DNA of 64,000 nucleotides from an uncultured Hellea sp. (GTDB lineage Bacteria > Pseudomonadota > Alphaproteobacteria > Caulobacterales > Maricaulaceae): NCBI GenBank assembly GCA_938007935.1, contig CALLMD010000001.1, positions 124,001 to 188,000 of the forward strand, given 5' to 3'. Position numbers and translations under genes: made by a program. Position 1 is the stretch's first letter; the number at the start of each line of letters is the position of its first letter. The notes under the pieces are model-generated. The model saw only the letters and a list, made by a program, of their open reading frames with translations, searched no databases and had not been told where the DNA came from. Positions 49,842 to 60,800 of the stretch are shown here, piece by piece.

Positions 49842-51005
49842 CTACTTTACGTAAGCGCGGATTGTGACCGTGCCTGTAGTGCTTGTAGCTGGCAGAACTG
49901 GCGCCGGTAATGTGGCCCCTGTCAGATTGATAACACAGGCTCCAGATACGCAGTCTGTATTGGCTGCTGGTAGAGCTGGCGATGCAAAAGAGCCGCCTGT
50001 GAAATCACCGCCAAAGACAGCTGTTGCAAACTCAAGCTCATCGGGAAGGACATCGTTTACAACGATATCAGTCGCAGCAGCGGAACCTGAGTTTTCAACC
50101 GAGATAACATATTCAACACAGGCACCTGGAATACCATAACCGCCTGATGGCGAACCTGGAATTGTGGAACATGTCGAACCATCCTCAGAATGAACAGATA
50201 CAACTTTGTCACCAGCAATATCTGCAGAGGCAATAACATAGCTACCTGTCGCTGAATGATCACCCGCATTGGCAACTTCATTACCTGTGCCAGAGCCATC
50301 AGCAAGGACGTTTTCTGCAGCGCCTGTGAGGCTATTGCCGTCACCATCAGCTGTTACAGGTGTACCTGCACTTGGTGATGAAGCTGGCTCAAGTGTATCG
50401 GCAACCAATGTAATATCCGCTTGATCACCATCTGTTGCAGACGTCGGAATATCTTGTGTGACAACGACCCAAAGAACCTCATCTGGTCCTATTTCAGGTG
50501 GGTTAGCTGGATCATAAGGGATTGGTGAACCATCCACTCCACCGGGCTCAAATACACCGTTACCTTCTAGACCAGGAGCACCTGGTCCGCCTGCGTCAAT
50601 ATAATAAACAATATTTGATGTTCCACTGGCAGCATCGTCTGTATCGATCGTATCTGGTGCAGCCGTTTCTTCAACAAGTGTCAAAGCATAGGCTTGCGTA
50701 TCGTTACCTTCGTTTGAAACAGAGAAAACAAGCTCTTCGTCTGTTGAACCCGGCGCAACTGTTGCATCACCATTTGATGTCACGGTCAAATCAACCAAAC
50801 GGTCTACCGTGAACAGTGTTGGCGTAGCCGATGAGTCAATTTGAGGCTGCACGACACCGCCGACATTATAGTCTAGTGTAAATGTGTTAGAAACAGATGT
50901 TCCCGCTGGCGTAAAATTATTTTGCGCCTGGGCTGTCCCTGTTGCGAAGACTGTTAGAGCAGAAGCGCCCAACAATGCCTTCAAGAATGTTTTGGTGTTA
51001 GTCAT
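49842..51005 (-). CDS. Secreted DUF11-type protein
   Basis: A 387-residue secreted acidic protein with a signal peptide (cleavage near AQAQ). Its N-terminal module (GTSVSNTFTLDYNVGG, then LFTVDRLVDLTV) matches the N-terminal module of the giant barrel protein. The C-terminal domain (about 265-387) is DUF11-like (CVEYVISVENSGSAAATDIV and NDVLPDELEF). It has four to five Cys, some likely disulfide-bonded. No membrane anchor or sortase-like signal. A strong AGGAAG ribosome-binding site suggests high expression. It probably forms part of an extracellular structure with its neighbours. Confidence 0.8.
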   Translation of the reverse strand: MTNTKTFLKALLGASALTVFATGTAQAQNNFTPAGTSVSNTFTLDYNVGGVVQPQIDSSATPTLFTVDRLVDLTVTSNGDATVAPGSTDEELVFSVSNEGNDTQAYALTLVEETAAPDTIDTDDAASGTSNIVYYIDAGGPGAPGLEGNGVFEPGGVDGSPIPYDPANPPEIGPDEVLWVVVTQDIPTSATDGDQADITLVADTLEPASSPSAGTPVTADGDGNSLTGAAENVLADGSGTGNEVANAGDHSATGSYVIASADIAGDKVVSVHSEDGSTCSTIPGSPSGGYGIPGACVEYVISVENSGSAAATDIVVNDVLPDELEFATAVFGGDFTGGSFASPALPAANTDCVSGACVINLTGATLPAPVLPATSTTGTVTIRAYVK

Positions 51006-51226
51006 AACCCACTTCCTTTTATTATTAATGGAACATGTTTATCTGAAAGTGGTTAAATCAGCTCAAAGGAAGGTAGTTAAAAATCCCTTTATAAAGGAAT
51101 AATTTACGTTAATAATTCAGTATATTATCCATATATTTCAATAAGTTAGATAAATTTTGACTCATTGAAGTTAGTTATAAATTTACCATAAGCGATCTTA
51201 CGCTTTGACGAGATAATTTAGAAAAC

Positions 51227-51253
51227 AAAAAAGGCCCGGTCAAAGACCGAGCC
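51227..51253 (-). terminator. Intrinsic terminator after small DUF11-like gene
   Basis: On the minus strand GGCTCGGTC and GACCGGGCC form a 9-bp stem (one G-U) with a TTT loop, followed by TTTTTT. It lies about 28 bp after the stop of the 51281 gene, so the 49842 gene must have its own promoter in the roughly 220 bp that follow. Confidence 0.9.
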
Positions 51254-51280
51254 CTTATAAATTATCACTCTTTTGGGTAA

Positions 51281-51757
51281 TTAACGCAAAGTTCCCTTAA
51301 ATGATAAACTTCCCGTCTCACCAACCGCCAATGGCCCGGGGATTGTCCAACGAATATGGGTGATATCACCAGATGAGGCTGTCTTTAACATACCATCATT
51401 ATCACGAACTTTAAGCTGAGCGCGTGAGGAAAAGTTTTGACCCCCATCTGCTGAAAAAACGGGCGTCATATTATTGCTTGAAGCTGTGCCTTCCATAAAA
51501 CGAACTTCGTCTGGGACTGGCATAGTCAACACAAGGTCAGTCGCAGGCTGCGCGTCATCATTGGTAAAGCTTAGCGTGTAAACAATACGTTCGCCGGGCG
51601 TCACCATATCAGCGGCTTCACGCGTTACAGATTCTGAACCATCAGGCATTTGAACAACGACCTCACGCTCCACAGTTTGAGATGCAGATAGAGCATATGA
51701 TGGTGCGGCAACAGCAAGCATGGCCGTTGTAAGCGATGTTAAAATTAGATTGCGCAT
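51281..51757 (-). CDS. Small secreted DUF11-like protein
   Basis: A 158-residue secreted protein with a signal peptide (cleavage near SYA-L). The mature part is a single Ig-like domain of the DUF11 kind: TPGERIVYTLSFTNDDAQPATDLVLTM is the family start (quoted core GERIVYTLSFTN), and the end is PGPLAVGETGSLSFKGTL. It has no Cys and no membrane anchor. AGGAGAAGG precedes the ATG. A strong terminator follows, so it is a separate transcript from the two larger surface genes, but the shared domain type links the three. Confidence 0.8.
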   Translation of the reverse strand: MRNLILTSLTTAMLAVAAPSYALSASQTVEREVVVQMPDGSESVTREAADMVTPGERIVYTLSFTNDDAQPATDLVLTMPVPDEVRFMEGTASSNNMTPVFSADGGQNFSSRAQLKVRDNDGMLKTASSGDITHIRWTIPGPLAVGETGSLSFKGTLR

Positions 51758-51841
51758 TAGACCTTCTCCTAATTAGTTTAAGAGAATAATACCCGCGCAT
51801 AATTAATAGACCTCTAATGAAGGTGCAAAATGCGAAGCTTG

Positions 51842-52486
51842 TTATATTCCGTTCATCTGCATAATTAAGTTTGCAACACCGATTGCCACGCCCAAGCTAA
51901 AGGCGAACCCTAAGATAATCAAAACACCATCTCTCGCCGTAATACCCAATCCAAAAAGCCCAATAATAAAGGCCGGCGCAACAACACCAAAAGGCACCAT
52001 CCCTAAAGGAACCATCGTCGCAGCCAAAACAATTGAGATAAGCGCCGTAAAAACTTGTGCGGGGCCGCTTGTCATAAATGGCAAACGTGGTTTGATAACA
52101 TTATCGATACGGCTTAAAACAGGATGCACAACTTTTCGGGTTTTTTCTAATTTTCCGTCAGAGATTTTAATTTTCCGCAAGACCTCTGGCATCCATGGCG
52201 ACTCTCTTTGGAATAATAGCTGGAGCGCGAAAACAATAATAATGAGACCAAATGCGGCGGGCAGACCCGGAATAGCGCCAATCGGCGTCATGAGAAACAA
52301 GCTACATAATATCATGACAGGCCCGAAGGCCCGATCTCCAAAAGCTTCCACCATGGATTTTAAATCCGTTTCAGTTCCCCCCACTGCGTCACGCGCCGTA
52401 TCCAATATCCCTTCAAGCGGCTTTTCTGTATGCCGTTTTGCTGGGGGGATTTCCGGGTCGTTATCTGATGTTTTTTCAGCGCTCAT
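51842..52486 (-). CDS. exoD: ExoD family membrane protein
   Basis: A 214-residue ExoD-family protein. The soluble N-terminus is followed by ALGDRAFGP-like FGDRAFGPVMILCSLFLM, TPIGAIPGLP and three to four membrane helices in the C-terminal half. ExoD was first linked to exopolysaccharide synthesis and alkaline tolerance in Sinorhizobium; its biochemical role is unknown. It is transcribed toward the surface-protein genes but 85 bp separates them. Confidence 0.88.
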   Translation of the reverse strand: MSAEKTSDNDPEIPPAKRHTEKPLEGILDTARDAVGGTETDLKSMVEAFGDRAFGPVMILCSLFLMTPIGAIPGLPAAFGLIIIVFALQLLFQRESPWMPEVLRKIKISDGKLEKTRKVVHPVLSRIDNVIKPRLPFMTSGPAQVFTALISIVLAATMVPLGMVPFGVVAPAFIIGLFGLGITARDGVLIILGFAFSLGVAIGVANLIMQMNGI

Positions 52487-52564
52487 AACGCGCCAATATC
52501 ACAAAAATAAAATTACGCTAGAAAAGGATTTCACATGCTTAACAGAGCCGCTTAAAGGATATCT

Positions 52565-53188
52565 ATGTCTTTTGAAGTTTGGCTTGCCCTTGTGGCCTTA
52601 TTTGGGATTGGCGGACTAACCCCTGGGCCCGCCGTTATGCTCGTCATGGCATCTGCTTTTCGCTATGGCTTTCGGCCGGCTATGTTGCCTGCCTTGGGCA
52701 TTGCCAGCGCGAATGTTGTCTGGCTCTTACTCGCCGCCTCTGGGGCCGCCGCTATCGCAACAAGCTTTCCTAAAGCTTTTCTCGCTTTAAAAATTATCGG
52801 CGTTCTGGTTATTCTTTATCTTGCGCTCTCTGCCATGTTCGGACCCCTTCCTAATCCAGACGCTAGCGCCTCTGACGCTCCGCCTCGTGCAAAGCTTTAT
52901 TCCAGAGGCCTCGGCTTACAATTATCCTCGCCTATGCCCCTAGTCTATTTCGGGCTGCTCCTGCCCGCCTATTTTGACGCGAGTTACTCTATACCGCTCC
53001 AAGTCGGAATCATGTTTTTAACCGTCACCACCACAGAGCTACTCGGTCTGGGCGTCTATGCCTATGGCGCTCAAAAAATACGCCGCTGGTTAAAAAATCC
53101 GCGTCAAGCGCGGCTATTTAACATATTTATCGGCTTGGTCATGATTGGTTCAGGGATTTGGGCTATTCTGAGCACAACCAGCCTTTAA
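52565..53188 (+). CDS. LysE family amino acid exporter
   Basis: A 207-residue LysE/RhtB transporter with six predicted membrane helices. The N-terminal GIGGLTPGPAVMLVMASAFRYG is the family signature (core TPGPAVMLV). It exports amino acids or related small metabolites; the specific substrate cannot be assigned. AAAGGA precedes the ATG. Confidence 0.9.
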   Translation: MSFEVWLALVALFGIGGLTPGPAVMLVMASAFRYGFRPAMLPALGIASANVVWLLLAASGAAAIATSFPKAFLALKIIGVLVILYLALSAMFGPLPNPDASASDAPPRAKLYSRGLGLQLSSPMPLVYFGLLLPAYFDASYSIPLQVGIMFLTVTTTELLGLGVYAYGAQKIRRWLKNPRQARLFNIFIGLVMIGSGIWAILSTTSL

Positions 53189-53246
53189 GGCTTGCAATCC
53201 AGACTTGCCGCGCTAAGAGGCGCGCAAATTATAGTGAGATTCCTAA

Positions 53247-53786
53247 ATGGATATGTCTAAAATTCCACTCGGTGAAAATCCGCCTTATGATGTCAATGTC
53301 ATCATTGAAGTCCCTTTAGGACAAGAGCCGATTAAATATGAGCTCGATAAGGATTCAGGGGCTATGTTTGTCGATCGTTTTCTTTATACCTCTATGCGCT
53401 ATCCCTGTAATTATGGGTTTATCCCGCATACGCTTTCAAATGATGGTGACCCGACGGACGTTTTGGTGGTCGGCAACCGCGCGCTCATGCCGGGCAGCGT
53501 CATTCGCGCACGTGCCGTGGGCGTTTTAATGATGGAAGATGAAGCCGGCATTGACGAAAAAATCTTAGCCGTGCCACATCATAAACTAAGCCATTATTAT
53601 GATAATATTGAGCGCCACACAGACTTACCTGAAATCTTACTTGACCGGATTTCCCACTTCTTCGCGCATTATAAAGATTTAGAGCCTGATAAATGGGTTA
53701 AAATTCTAGGCTGGGATGACCGTGAAAAGGCCGGAAAGCTGATAATGGGCGGCATTGAAGCCGCAAAAGCTGCCGAGAAATCATAA
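53247..53786 (+). CDS. ppa: Inorganic pyrophosphatase
   Basis: A 179-residue family I pyrophosphatase that hydrolyses PPi in the cytoplasm. The signature D-x-D-x-x-D is Asp66, Asp68 and Asp71 in [13 protein letters not shown]. Other active-site stretches are [23 protein letters not shown] and [14 protein letters not shown]. Full length. Confidence 0.96.
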   Translation: MDMSKIPLGENPPYDVNVIIEVPLGQEPIKYELDKDSGAMFVDRFLYTSMRYPCNYGFIPHTLSNDGDPTDVLVVGNRALMPGSVIRARAVGVLMMEDEAGIDEKILAVPHHKLSHYYDNIERHTDLPEILLDRISHFFAHYKDLEPDKWVKILGWDDREKAGKLIMGGIEAAKAAEKS

Positions 53787-53854
53787 TTTGATGGCTGAAC
53801 TTGTAATAACAGGGTGTTAATGGCAGGTTCAGACGAAATTATATAGGTTAAGCC

Positions 53855-54043
53855 ATGACATTGAGAATAATTGCATTGGGTTTGGCGCCATTATTCCTAA
53901 TAGCCTGCCAACCAAAGGTACAAATCGTACCTTCTGAGAAGCCCATTGTGATTAACCTGAACGTCAAAATTGATCAGGAAGTCAGAGTTCGTTTGGATAA
54001 AGACGTAGAAGACCTGATTGCTAACAACCCCGATCTTTTTTAG
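53855..54043 (+). CDS. YnbE-like lipoprotein
   Basis: A 62-residue lipoprotein: signal peptide with lipobox LIAC (Cys18), then QPKVQIVPSEKPIVINLNVK and a short helix ending NPDLF, typical of YnbE. In E. coli YnbE partners the AsmA-like YdbH to bridge inner and outer membranes for phospholipid transport. Here it is followed by ydbL but no ydbH lies next to it. Confidence 0.88.
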   Translation: MTLRIIALGLAPLFLIACQPKVQIVPSEKPIVINLNVKIDQEVRVRLDKDVEDLIANNPDLF

Positions 54044-54052
54044 GAGACGGAT

Positions 54053-54439
54053 ATGACATTAAAAACAAAGATTTTGACCAGCCTTTCGGCTTTGGCCGTC
54101 ATTGGAGGTGGATTTTTTGCCCTCACCACTCTCGGCGTTTCAGAGCCTGCTATGGCGCAAACGGTCTCAGCAAAATCTGTTGTTGACGCGGCTAAGGCAC
54201 GCGGCACGATTGGCGAAACCCCTGCGGGCTATCTCGCTGTCGTTGGCGGAGAAACAGCCGCTGAGCGCAACGCCATGAACGAGATTAACATTGGCCGCAA
54301 AGCGCTTTACACACGCAAAGCCCGGGACGAAAATTTACAAATCGAAGTCGTCGCTGCTGTTTTTGGCGAAAAACAAATCGCAAAAGCCAGGCCAGGACAA
54401 AAAATCATGACTGCGCGCGGGACATGGCAAACGAAATAA
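54053..54439 (+). CDS. YdbL family protein (DUF1318)
   Basis: A 128-residue periplasmic protein with a signal peptide (cleavage near AMAQ) and a DUF1318 domain (GTIGETPAGYLAVVGG is the core; NEINIGRKALYTRKA follows). YdbL is co-encoded with YnbE and YdbH and modulates that intermembrane bridge. It lies 9 bp after ynbE with GGAGACGG upstream. Confidence 0.9.
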   Translation: MTLKTKILTSLSALAVIGGGFFALTTLGVSEPAMAQTVSAKSVVDAAKARGTIGETPAGYLAVVGGETAAERNAMNEINIGRKALYTRKARDENLQIEVVAAVFGEKQIAKARPGQKIMTARGTWQTK

Positions 54440-54529
54440 CGCTGCAAAAATTTTAAACGGTCTGCCCCAAGCATCTCGCATAGCGCGAATTACTAAGGCG
54501 GGCTTTTTTATATAATGACAGCCGCTTTC

Positions 54530-54557
54530 CTTGAAATAGGAAATCAAAACCCCACCT
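54530..54557 (+). promoter_or_regulatory. Heat-shock (sigma-32) promoter of clpB
   Basis: CTTGAAA (54530-54536), a 13-bp spacer and CCCCACCT (54550-54557) match the sigma-32 consensus closely. It lies about 50 bp before the clpB ATG, as expected for RpoH control. Confidence 0.85.
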
Positions 54558-54605
54558 ATCCTAGCGAAAGAGATTCATTCAATCTCGCGATTATAGGAAG
54601 CTGTC

Positions 54606-57185
54606 ATGGATATTCAGTCATATACACAGCGCGGGCGAAGCGTCATACAATCTGCGCAAACGGAAGCAGTTACACGTGACCATCAGCAGCTCGTGCCTGT
54701 TCACATTCTAGCCGCGCTGTTACAAGAAGATGGCGGCTTACCCAAAAACCTTTTGCAAATGTCGGGCGCGGATATATCTGGCTTGGAACACACCATTGAA
54801 ACAGCTTTAAGCAAACTTCCAAAAGTTGAAGGCGGTTCAGGGCTATCGCTTTCATCTGCAGCCGCCAAAATTTTTGCCAATGCGGAAAAATCGGCCAAAA
54901 AAGCGGGGGATGCTTTTGTCACCGTTGAGCGGCTTTTACTGGCAACCGTTTTAAATGCAGACAAAAAAACAAAAGAGCTTTTAGAACAAACCAATGTAGA
55001 GGCCGCGCGTCTTTCTGAGGCGATTAAATCTGTTCGCAAGGACGGGCCTGTCACCTCTGACGCCGCCGAAGATCAATATGAGGCCTTGTCTAAATATGCG
55101 CGTGACCTCACTGAGGCAGCGCGGGCAGGTAAACTAGACCCCGTTATTGGGCGCGATGAAGAAATTCGCCGCACCATGCAGGTCCTCTCGCGGCGCTCTA
55201 AAAATAACCCGCTTTTAATTGGAGAGCCGGGCGTTGGGAAAACCGCCATCGCCGAAGGTCTGGCTAACCGTATCGTGTCTGGGGATGTCCCCGAATCTAT
55301 TCAGGGCAAGCGTTTATTGGCGCTTGATATGGGCGCGCTGATTGCGGGGGCTAAATATCGCGGCGAGTTTGAAGAACGGCTTAAGGCCGTGCTTAAAGAA
55401 ATCGAGGCGGCGAATGGCGAGATTATTCTCTTTATTGACGAAATCCATACCCTTGTCGGTGCTGGTAAAGCAGACGGAGCTATGGACGCGGCGAACCTGT
55501 TAAAGCCCGCCTTGGCGCGCGGAGAACTACACTGCGTGGGGGCTACGACCCTTGATGAATATCGCAAGCATTTAGAAAAAGACGCAGCGCTGGCGCGGCG
55601 TTTCCTGACCGTCTTTGTGCAGGAGCCATCTGTCGAAGATACGGTCTCTATCCTTAGAGGGCTAAAAGAAAAATATGAAGTCCATCACGGCATTCGGATT
55701 TCAGATGGGGCCATTGTCGCCGCCGCCCAGCTCTCTAACCGCTATATCACCGATAGGTTTCTACCCGATAAAGCCATTGACCTCATGGATGAGGCGGCCA
55801 GCCGCCTACGTATGCAAGTCGATAGCAAACCCGAAGCATTGGATGAAATTGACAGACGCTTGGTGCAGTTAAAAATCGAAGTCGAAGCGCTTAAAAAGGA
55901 AAAAGATAAAGCCTCCAAAGACCGTCTTGAAAAACGCAACGCGGAAATCACTGAGCTTGAGGCCCAGTCAAGCGAGATGACCGCGGCTTGGCAGGCAGAA
56001 AAATCAAAACTGGCGGGCGCAACGGATATTAAGGAACAGCTAGAACAGGCAAGGTTTGAGCTGCAAGACGCCACGCGCCGCGGCGATTATGCCTTGGCGG
56101 GCAAACTCCAACATGAAGACATTCCAGCCCTTGAAGAGAAAATGGCGAAGCTTGAAAGCCAGACCGAGCAAAGCTCATCTTTGGCGGCAGAGACTGTCAC
56201 CTCTGAAACCATTGCCGGCGTTGTCTCGCGCTGGACGGGCATCCCCGTGGAAAAAATGCTTGAGGGCGAGCGCGAAAAACTCCTCTCCATGGAAGAGGTT
56301 CTAGCCGCGCGGGTTGTCGGGCAAGATAAAGCCGTCACGGCAGTCTCTGATGCCGTGCGCCGCGCCCGCGCGGGATTGCGCGATCCCGCCCGCCCCATTG
56401 GTAGTTTCATGTTCCTTGGCCCAACGGGCGTGGGGAAAACAGAACTGACCAAGGCCTTGGCCGATTTCATGTTCGATGATGATAGCGCCATTACGCGGAT
56501 GGATATGTCCGAATATATGGAAAAACATTCTGTGGCCCGTCTTATCGGCGCGCCGCCCGGTTATGTCGGCTATGAAGAAGGCGGGGCGCTGACCGAAGCC
56601 ATTCGCCGCCGCCCTTATCAGGTCGTGCTGTTTGACGAAATAGAAAAAGCGCACCCCGATGTGTTTAACGTCCTGCTGCAAGTGCTTGATGATGGCCGCC
56701 TGACCGATGGGCAAGGCCGCACAGTTGATTTTCGTAATACGCTCATCATCATGACATCCAATATAGGCGCGCAGCATTTACTCAATCTTGGCGCGGGCGA
56801 TAGCGTTGAAGGCGCGCGGGTCGGCGTTATGGCGGAGGTCACAGCCCATTTCCGTCCGGAGTTCTTAAACCGCCTCGACGAGATTTTACTCTTTGAACGG
56901 CTTAAACCTGAACATATGAGCGCCATTGTCGACATCCAAATGAAGCGTCTGCAAAACTGGCTCAAAGATAAACAGATCACACTAGAGCTCTCCCCCAAGG
57001 CTCGTAAATGGCTCGGTGAGCAAGGCTATGATGCCAGCTACGGCGCAAGGCCGCTTAAACGTGTCATACAGAAAAATGTCCAAGACGAGCTCGCGCGCGA
57101 AATCTTGGCCGGGCGCATTGAAGACGGCCAAACTCTGATGGTGGATATCGAAAAAGGGCGAACAGTGCTAAAAATACAGTCCTAA
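54606..57185 (+). CDS. clpB: ATP-dependent disaggregase ClpB
   Basis: An 859-residue ClpB, the hexameric AAA+ disaggregase that works with DnaK. Clp N domain (1-145), first AAA+ with GEPGVGKT and [12 protein letters not shown], the middle coiled-coil domain (about 405-525), and second AAA+ with GPTGVGKT, pore loop GYVGYEEGG and LFDEIEKAH. Length and order match the full-length form. A sigma-32 promoter precedes it. Confidence 0.97.
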   Translation: MDIQSYTQRGRSVIQSAQTEAVTRDHQQLVPVHILAALLQEDGGLPKNLLQMSGADISGLEHTIETALSKLPKVEGGSGLSLSSAAAKIFANAEKSAKKAGDAFVTVERLLLATVLNADKKTKELLEQTNVEAARLSEAIKSVRKDGPVTSDAAEDQYEALSKYARDLTEAARAGKLDPVIGRDEEIRRTMQVLSRRSKNNPLLIGEPGVGKTAIAEGLANRIVSGDVPESIQGKRLLALDMGALIAGAKYRGEFEERLKAVLKEIEAANGEIILFIDEIHTLVGAGKADGAMDAANLLKPALARGELHCVGATTLDEYRKHLEKDAALARRFLTVFVQEPSVEDTVSILRGLKEKYEVHHGIRISDGAIVAAAQLSNRYITDRFLPDKAIDLMDEAASRLRMQVDSKPEALDEIDRRLVQLKIEVEALKKEKDKASKDRLEKRNAEITELEAQSSEMTAAWQAEKSKLAGATDIKEQLEQARFELQDATRRGDYALAGKLQHEDIPALEEKMAKLESQTEQSSSLAAETVTSETIAGVVSRWTGIPVEKMLEGEREKLLSMEEVLAARVVGQDKAVTAVSDAVRRARAGLRDPARPIGSFMFLGPTGVGKTELTKALADFMFDDDSAITRMDMSEYMEKHSVARLIGAPPGYVGYEEGGALTEAIRRRPYQVVLFDEIEKAHPDVFNVLLQVLDDGRLTDGQGRTVDFRNTLIIMTSNIGAQHLLNLGAGDSVEGARVGVMAEVTAHFRPEFLNRLDEILLFERLKPEHMSAIVDIQMKRLQNWLKDKQITLELSPKARKWLGEQGYDASYGARPLKRVIQKNVQDELAREILAGRIEDGQTLMVDIEKGRTVLKIQS

Positions 57186-57246
57186 AATACAGAAAAAATA
57201 AAATTATTTCCAAGGATTGCCATTTCAGATACGTCTTACGCGTAGA

Positions 57247-57810
57247 ATGGATAAAAATGACACGGATGAACAGCTCGCCTCGCGCGCAGCTTTGGGGGAG
57301 GCTGACGCCTTTCGCGAACTGTTGCGGCGTCATTATGACCGCGTCTTTCGTGTCGTCTTTAGCGTTCTGCGTAATCAAGCCGAGGCAGAAGATACAACAC
57401 AGGAAATTTGGGCGGCCATGCCCGGCAAGCTTAGGAACTGGCGCGGTGAGGCTAAATTGACAAGTTGGCTTCACCGTGTGGCCTTAAATGCGGCGAAAGA
57501 CTCTTTGCGCCGCTCGGCCTCTCGGGCGCGCATGACGGCGGGTTACGCTGAAATGGACAGCCTATCTCGCGGCGAAGCGGAAGATACTCAAAAGCGTTTA
57601 TCGTGGCTGCATACGGCGCTTGAAACGCTCTCCGAAGATTTACGCGAAACAGCGGCTTTGACCTTAGGGGAGGAGATGAACTTCGCGCAAGCAGCAGATG
57701 TTTTGGGCGTGGCAGAAGGCACAATCGCGTGGCGCATGAGCGAAATTAGGAAACGGCTAAAAACATTGGCTTCAAAAGATAACGGATTAGGACAGGAGGC
57801 GCTAGCATGA
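57247..57810 (+). CDS. ECF-type RNA polymerase sigma factor
   Basis: A 187-residue ECF sigma factor. Region 2 contains LLRRHYDRVFRVVFSVLRNQAEAEDTTQE (core RNQAEAEDTTQEIW); region 4 contains ETAALTLGEEMNFAQAADVL and the helix-turn-helix GVAEGTIAWRMSEIRKRL. I choose ATG 57247 (MDKNDTDEQ); a TTG at 57217 lacks a well-spaced ribosome-binding site. It overlaps the VWA protein gene by 4 bp (ATGA), so the membrane protein is the probable anti-sigma factor. Confidence 0.9.
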   Translation: MDKNDTDEQLASRAALGEADAFRELLRRHYDRVFRVVFSVLRNQAEAEDTTQEIWAAMPGKLRNWRGEAKLTSWLHRVALNAAKDSLRRSASRARMTAGYAEMDSLSRGEAEDTQKRLSWLHTALETLSEDLRETAALTLGEEMNFAQAADVLGVAEGTIAWRMSEIRKRLKTLASKDNGLGQEALA

Positions 57811-60800
57811 GTGATGATGAATTAGAAAAGCTAGCGCAAGAAATGCAAAATATCAGCCCGTCTGAGACAGCGCGTGAGCGCGGTATGGCCGCCGCCATGG
57901 CTGCCTTTGACATGGAATTTGCGCGCGAGGCCGCCGCAGATAGCGTAGCCGAGAACGTAAAAGAAAAAACATCAAACACCTCCCAAGGATTGGCAGATCA
58001 GCCGCGTCCTACGGGTCAGAACACACATGAATGGCATGTGCTGACCAAAGGGAGAGATATGATGGCCCGTTTTAGAAACTTTAATTTTACACCCAAAGCT
58101 GTGATGATGGGCGGTAGCTGTATGGCCGCGCTGCTCGTCTCAATGGTCTTTTTCGACGCAGGCCAATTTGGAACTGCGCCAATTGCGGCGGATAGTGCAA
58201 AGCAAGAGGTTGTTGAGCCTTTAGCTGTTGAACCTCATATCACTGCGCCTGTTATTGAACCCTCCATAAATCTTAAGGATGGGGATATTTCCGTAGCCCC
58301 TATCGACGCAACGCCTCCACAGGCTGAAACAATTAATAGCCGCCCACCGCATACTAACTTAAAAAACCCGGGCATTAATTCTATTTCAGACCTACTCGAT
58401 AAAACTAATGACGATAACGCAAAGACTAAGACAGCCGATACCAAAATAAACACCCCATCCAACACCGTAGTTGTTGAGCGCCGTGTTCTGAAAACACCTG
58501 CACGCACTATGGAGCGGGCTGTTCCGGCTGTTACTAAAATGGAGACTCGTCGCCGCGTAAAAACACCCGCAAGTACAGTGGAACGCGTCGTGCCAGCTAT
58601 TACAAAAGAAGTCACACGCCAGATTGAAGAAAATGGCGAGACTAAAACTGTCACAGAGACCGTCATTGTACAGCCCCAATCCGTTGAATACGTGTCTGTT
58701 CCCGCAGAATATGAAACCTACAGCGAAGCCGTAGCTGTGCAAGAAGCTAGCACTGAATTGGTAACTATTCCAGCTACCTTTGACACCGTACGAGAAACAA
58801 TTGAAATACAAGCTGACGGAACACAAAAAGTTATATCTTCAGAAATTGTCCCGCCTGCGAAAGCGCCTAAACCCCAGGATAGCATCCCGAATTTTGATGT
58901 GCCTTTGGCGGCGAAAAAGTCAACGGTTCAACCACGGCCGACTCCGCTATCTAATCCAAGAAGACAGTCGAATACGCTTATGTCTAGCGGTAATAACGCG
59001 GCGCTAGATGCACCCCTTCCTGAAAAAATTGCGGGTTTGACCCTCGAAGTCGTTCCATCTGAACCTGTTAGTGGAGGCAGAATAAATACAAATAATAACC
59101 AACAATTTACGGTCTTTAATGGGGTGAGTACTGAAGTTCTTCAGTCAACTGAGACGATTGTAGAACAGACAGGTGAAATTTTGGCTCGTGTCATGATTCC
59201 TGCTAAATACAAGACGGTTACAAAACAAGTTCTCGTCTCGCCTGCTAAATCTGAGAAAGTTATCATTCCAGCCGTAACCAAAGATATCACAGTAAAGCTC
59301 GCTAATGAGGATGGAAGTTTTAGGGAGGTCGTGAAACAAGTCGTCATTGAAGAAGAGCGTATTGACTACATTATAACGCCTGCAAAATATGAAACGCGGA
59401 CCGAAAGAGTATTAATCGCGCCAGCCCAAGACGAATGGAAGCCCGGGTCTCAAGCTATTTATGCAAAACCTGCCCCACGTAAATATGTTCTACGTGACGA
59501 TGACGGGAATGTTGTACGTGAATTTGAAAATCGTGACGCCTTTGAAATTTACAAATCAAATTTAACGACCTCCGTCGAAGACACACCTGTCTCGACCTTC
59601 TCTATTGATGTTGATACGGCCTCTTATTCTTTCATGCGGGCTTCGCTTAATCGCGGGCAATTACCGCCGCGGGCGTCTATCCGTCTTGAGGAAATGATTA
59701 ATTATTTCCCCTATGATTACGACGCGCCCCGCTCTGCCGATGAGCCGTTTAAAGCCAATATCAGCGTCACGCCCACGCCTTGGAACGCAGATACTAAGCT
59801 CATGCATATCGGGATTAAAGGCTATGTCCCGCCCAAGGCCGAGAGACCGCGCAGCAATCTTGTCTTCCTCATTGATACCTCTGGCTCGATGAACAGTCCC
59901 AATAAGCTGCCTTTGCTGATTAATAGTTTTAAGCTGCTACTCAATACGCTGGGCGATGATGATACTGTCTCTATTGTGACCTATGCGGGCCGCGCTGGGA
60001 CTGTGCTAGAGCCAACCCTAGCCAGTGATAAGCATAAGATTAAAGACGCGCTCACGCGGCTACGCGCTGGCGGCTCAACCGCTGGCGCAGCGGGGCTGGA
60101 ACTGGCCTATCAAAAAGCGCAGGAAAGCTTTGATGATGAGGCCAATAACCGCGTTATTCTCGCGACAGATGGTGATTTCAATGTCGGCTTCTCTTCTCAT
60201 GACGAGATGAAAGAGTTCATCACCAAAAAACGTGAGACAGGTATTTTCCTCTCTGTGCTTGGCTTTGGCCAAGGTAATTATAATGATCAGTTGATGCAGG
60301 CCCTGGCGCAAAATGGAAACGGCGTCGCCGCCTATATTGATAACCTCAATGAGGCGAGTAAGGTTCTGGCCAATGAAGCGGGAAGCTCGCTCACCACCAT
60401 CGCCAAAGACGTAAAAATTCAGGTCGAATTTAATCCTGAAACGATATCCGAATACCGCTTGATTGGCTACGAAACCCGCGCGCTTAAACGCCAAGATTTT
60501 AATAATGATAAAGTCGATGCGGGCGAAATCGGCGCAGGTCACACAGTCACAGCGATATATGAGCTTACCCCTGTGGGCTCGCCAGCCAAGGTCTTTGATC
60601 CCCTGCGCTATGTGGATAGTAAGCTCAAGACAACGGGGTCAAACGAATTTGCCTTTGTGAAAATCCGTCACAAATTACCAGACGCAGACACAAGTACGCT
60701 GCAGACCTTCCCTGTTAGCCCGAAGCAAGAACGCAGCCTTAAACGCACAAGCGATGATACGCGCTTTGCCGCCGCCGTGGCCGCCTTTGGACAGAAATTG

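Noticed and set aside
54440-54515. Terminator after ydbL
   Set aside because: A T tract follows GGCGGGC, but no convincing complementary arm lies at a suitable distance.
57217-57246. TTG start of the sigma factor
   Set aside because: AAGGA is only one base away from it, and the ATG at 57247 matches usual family length better.
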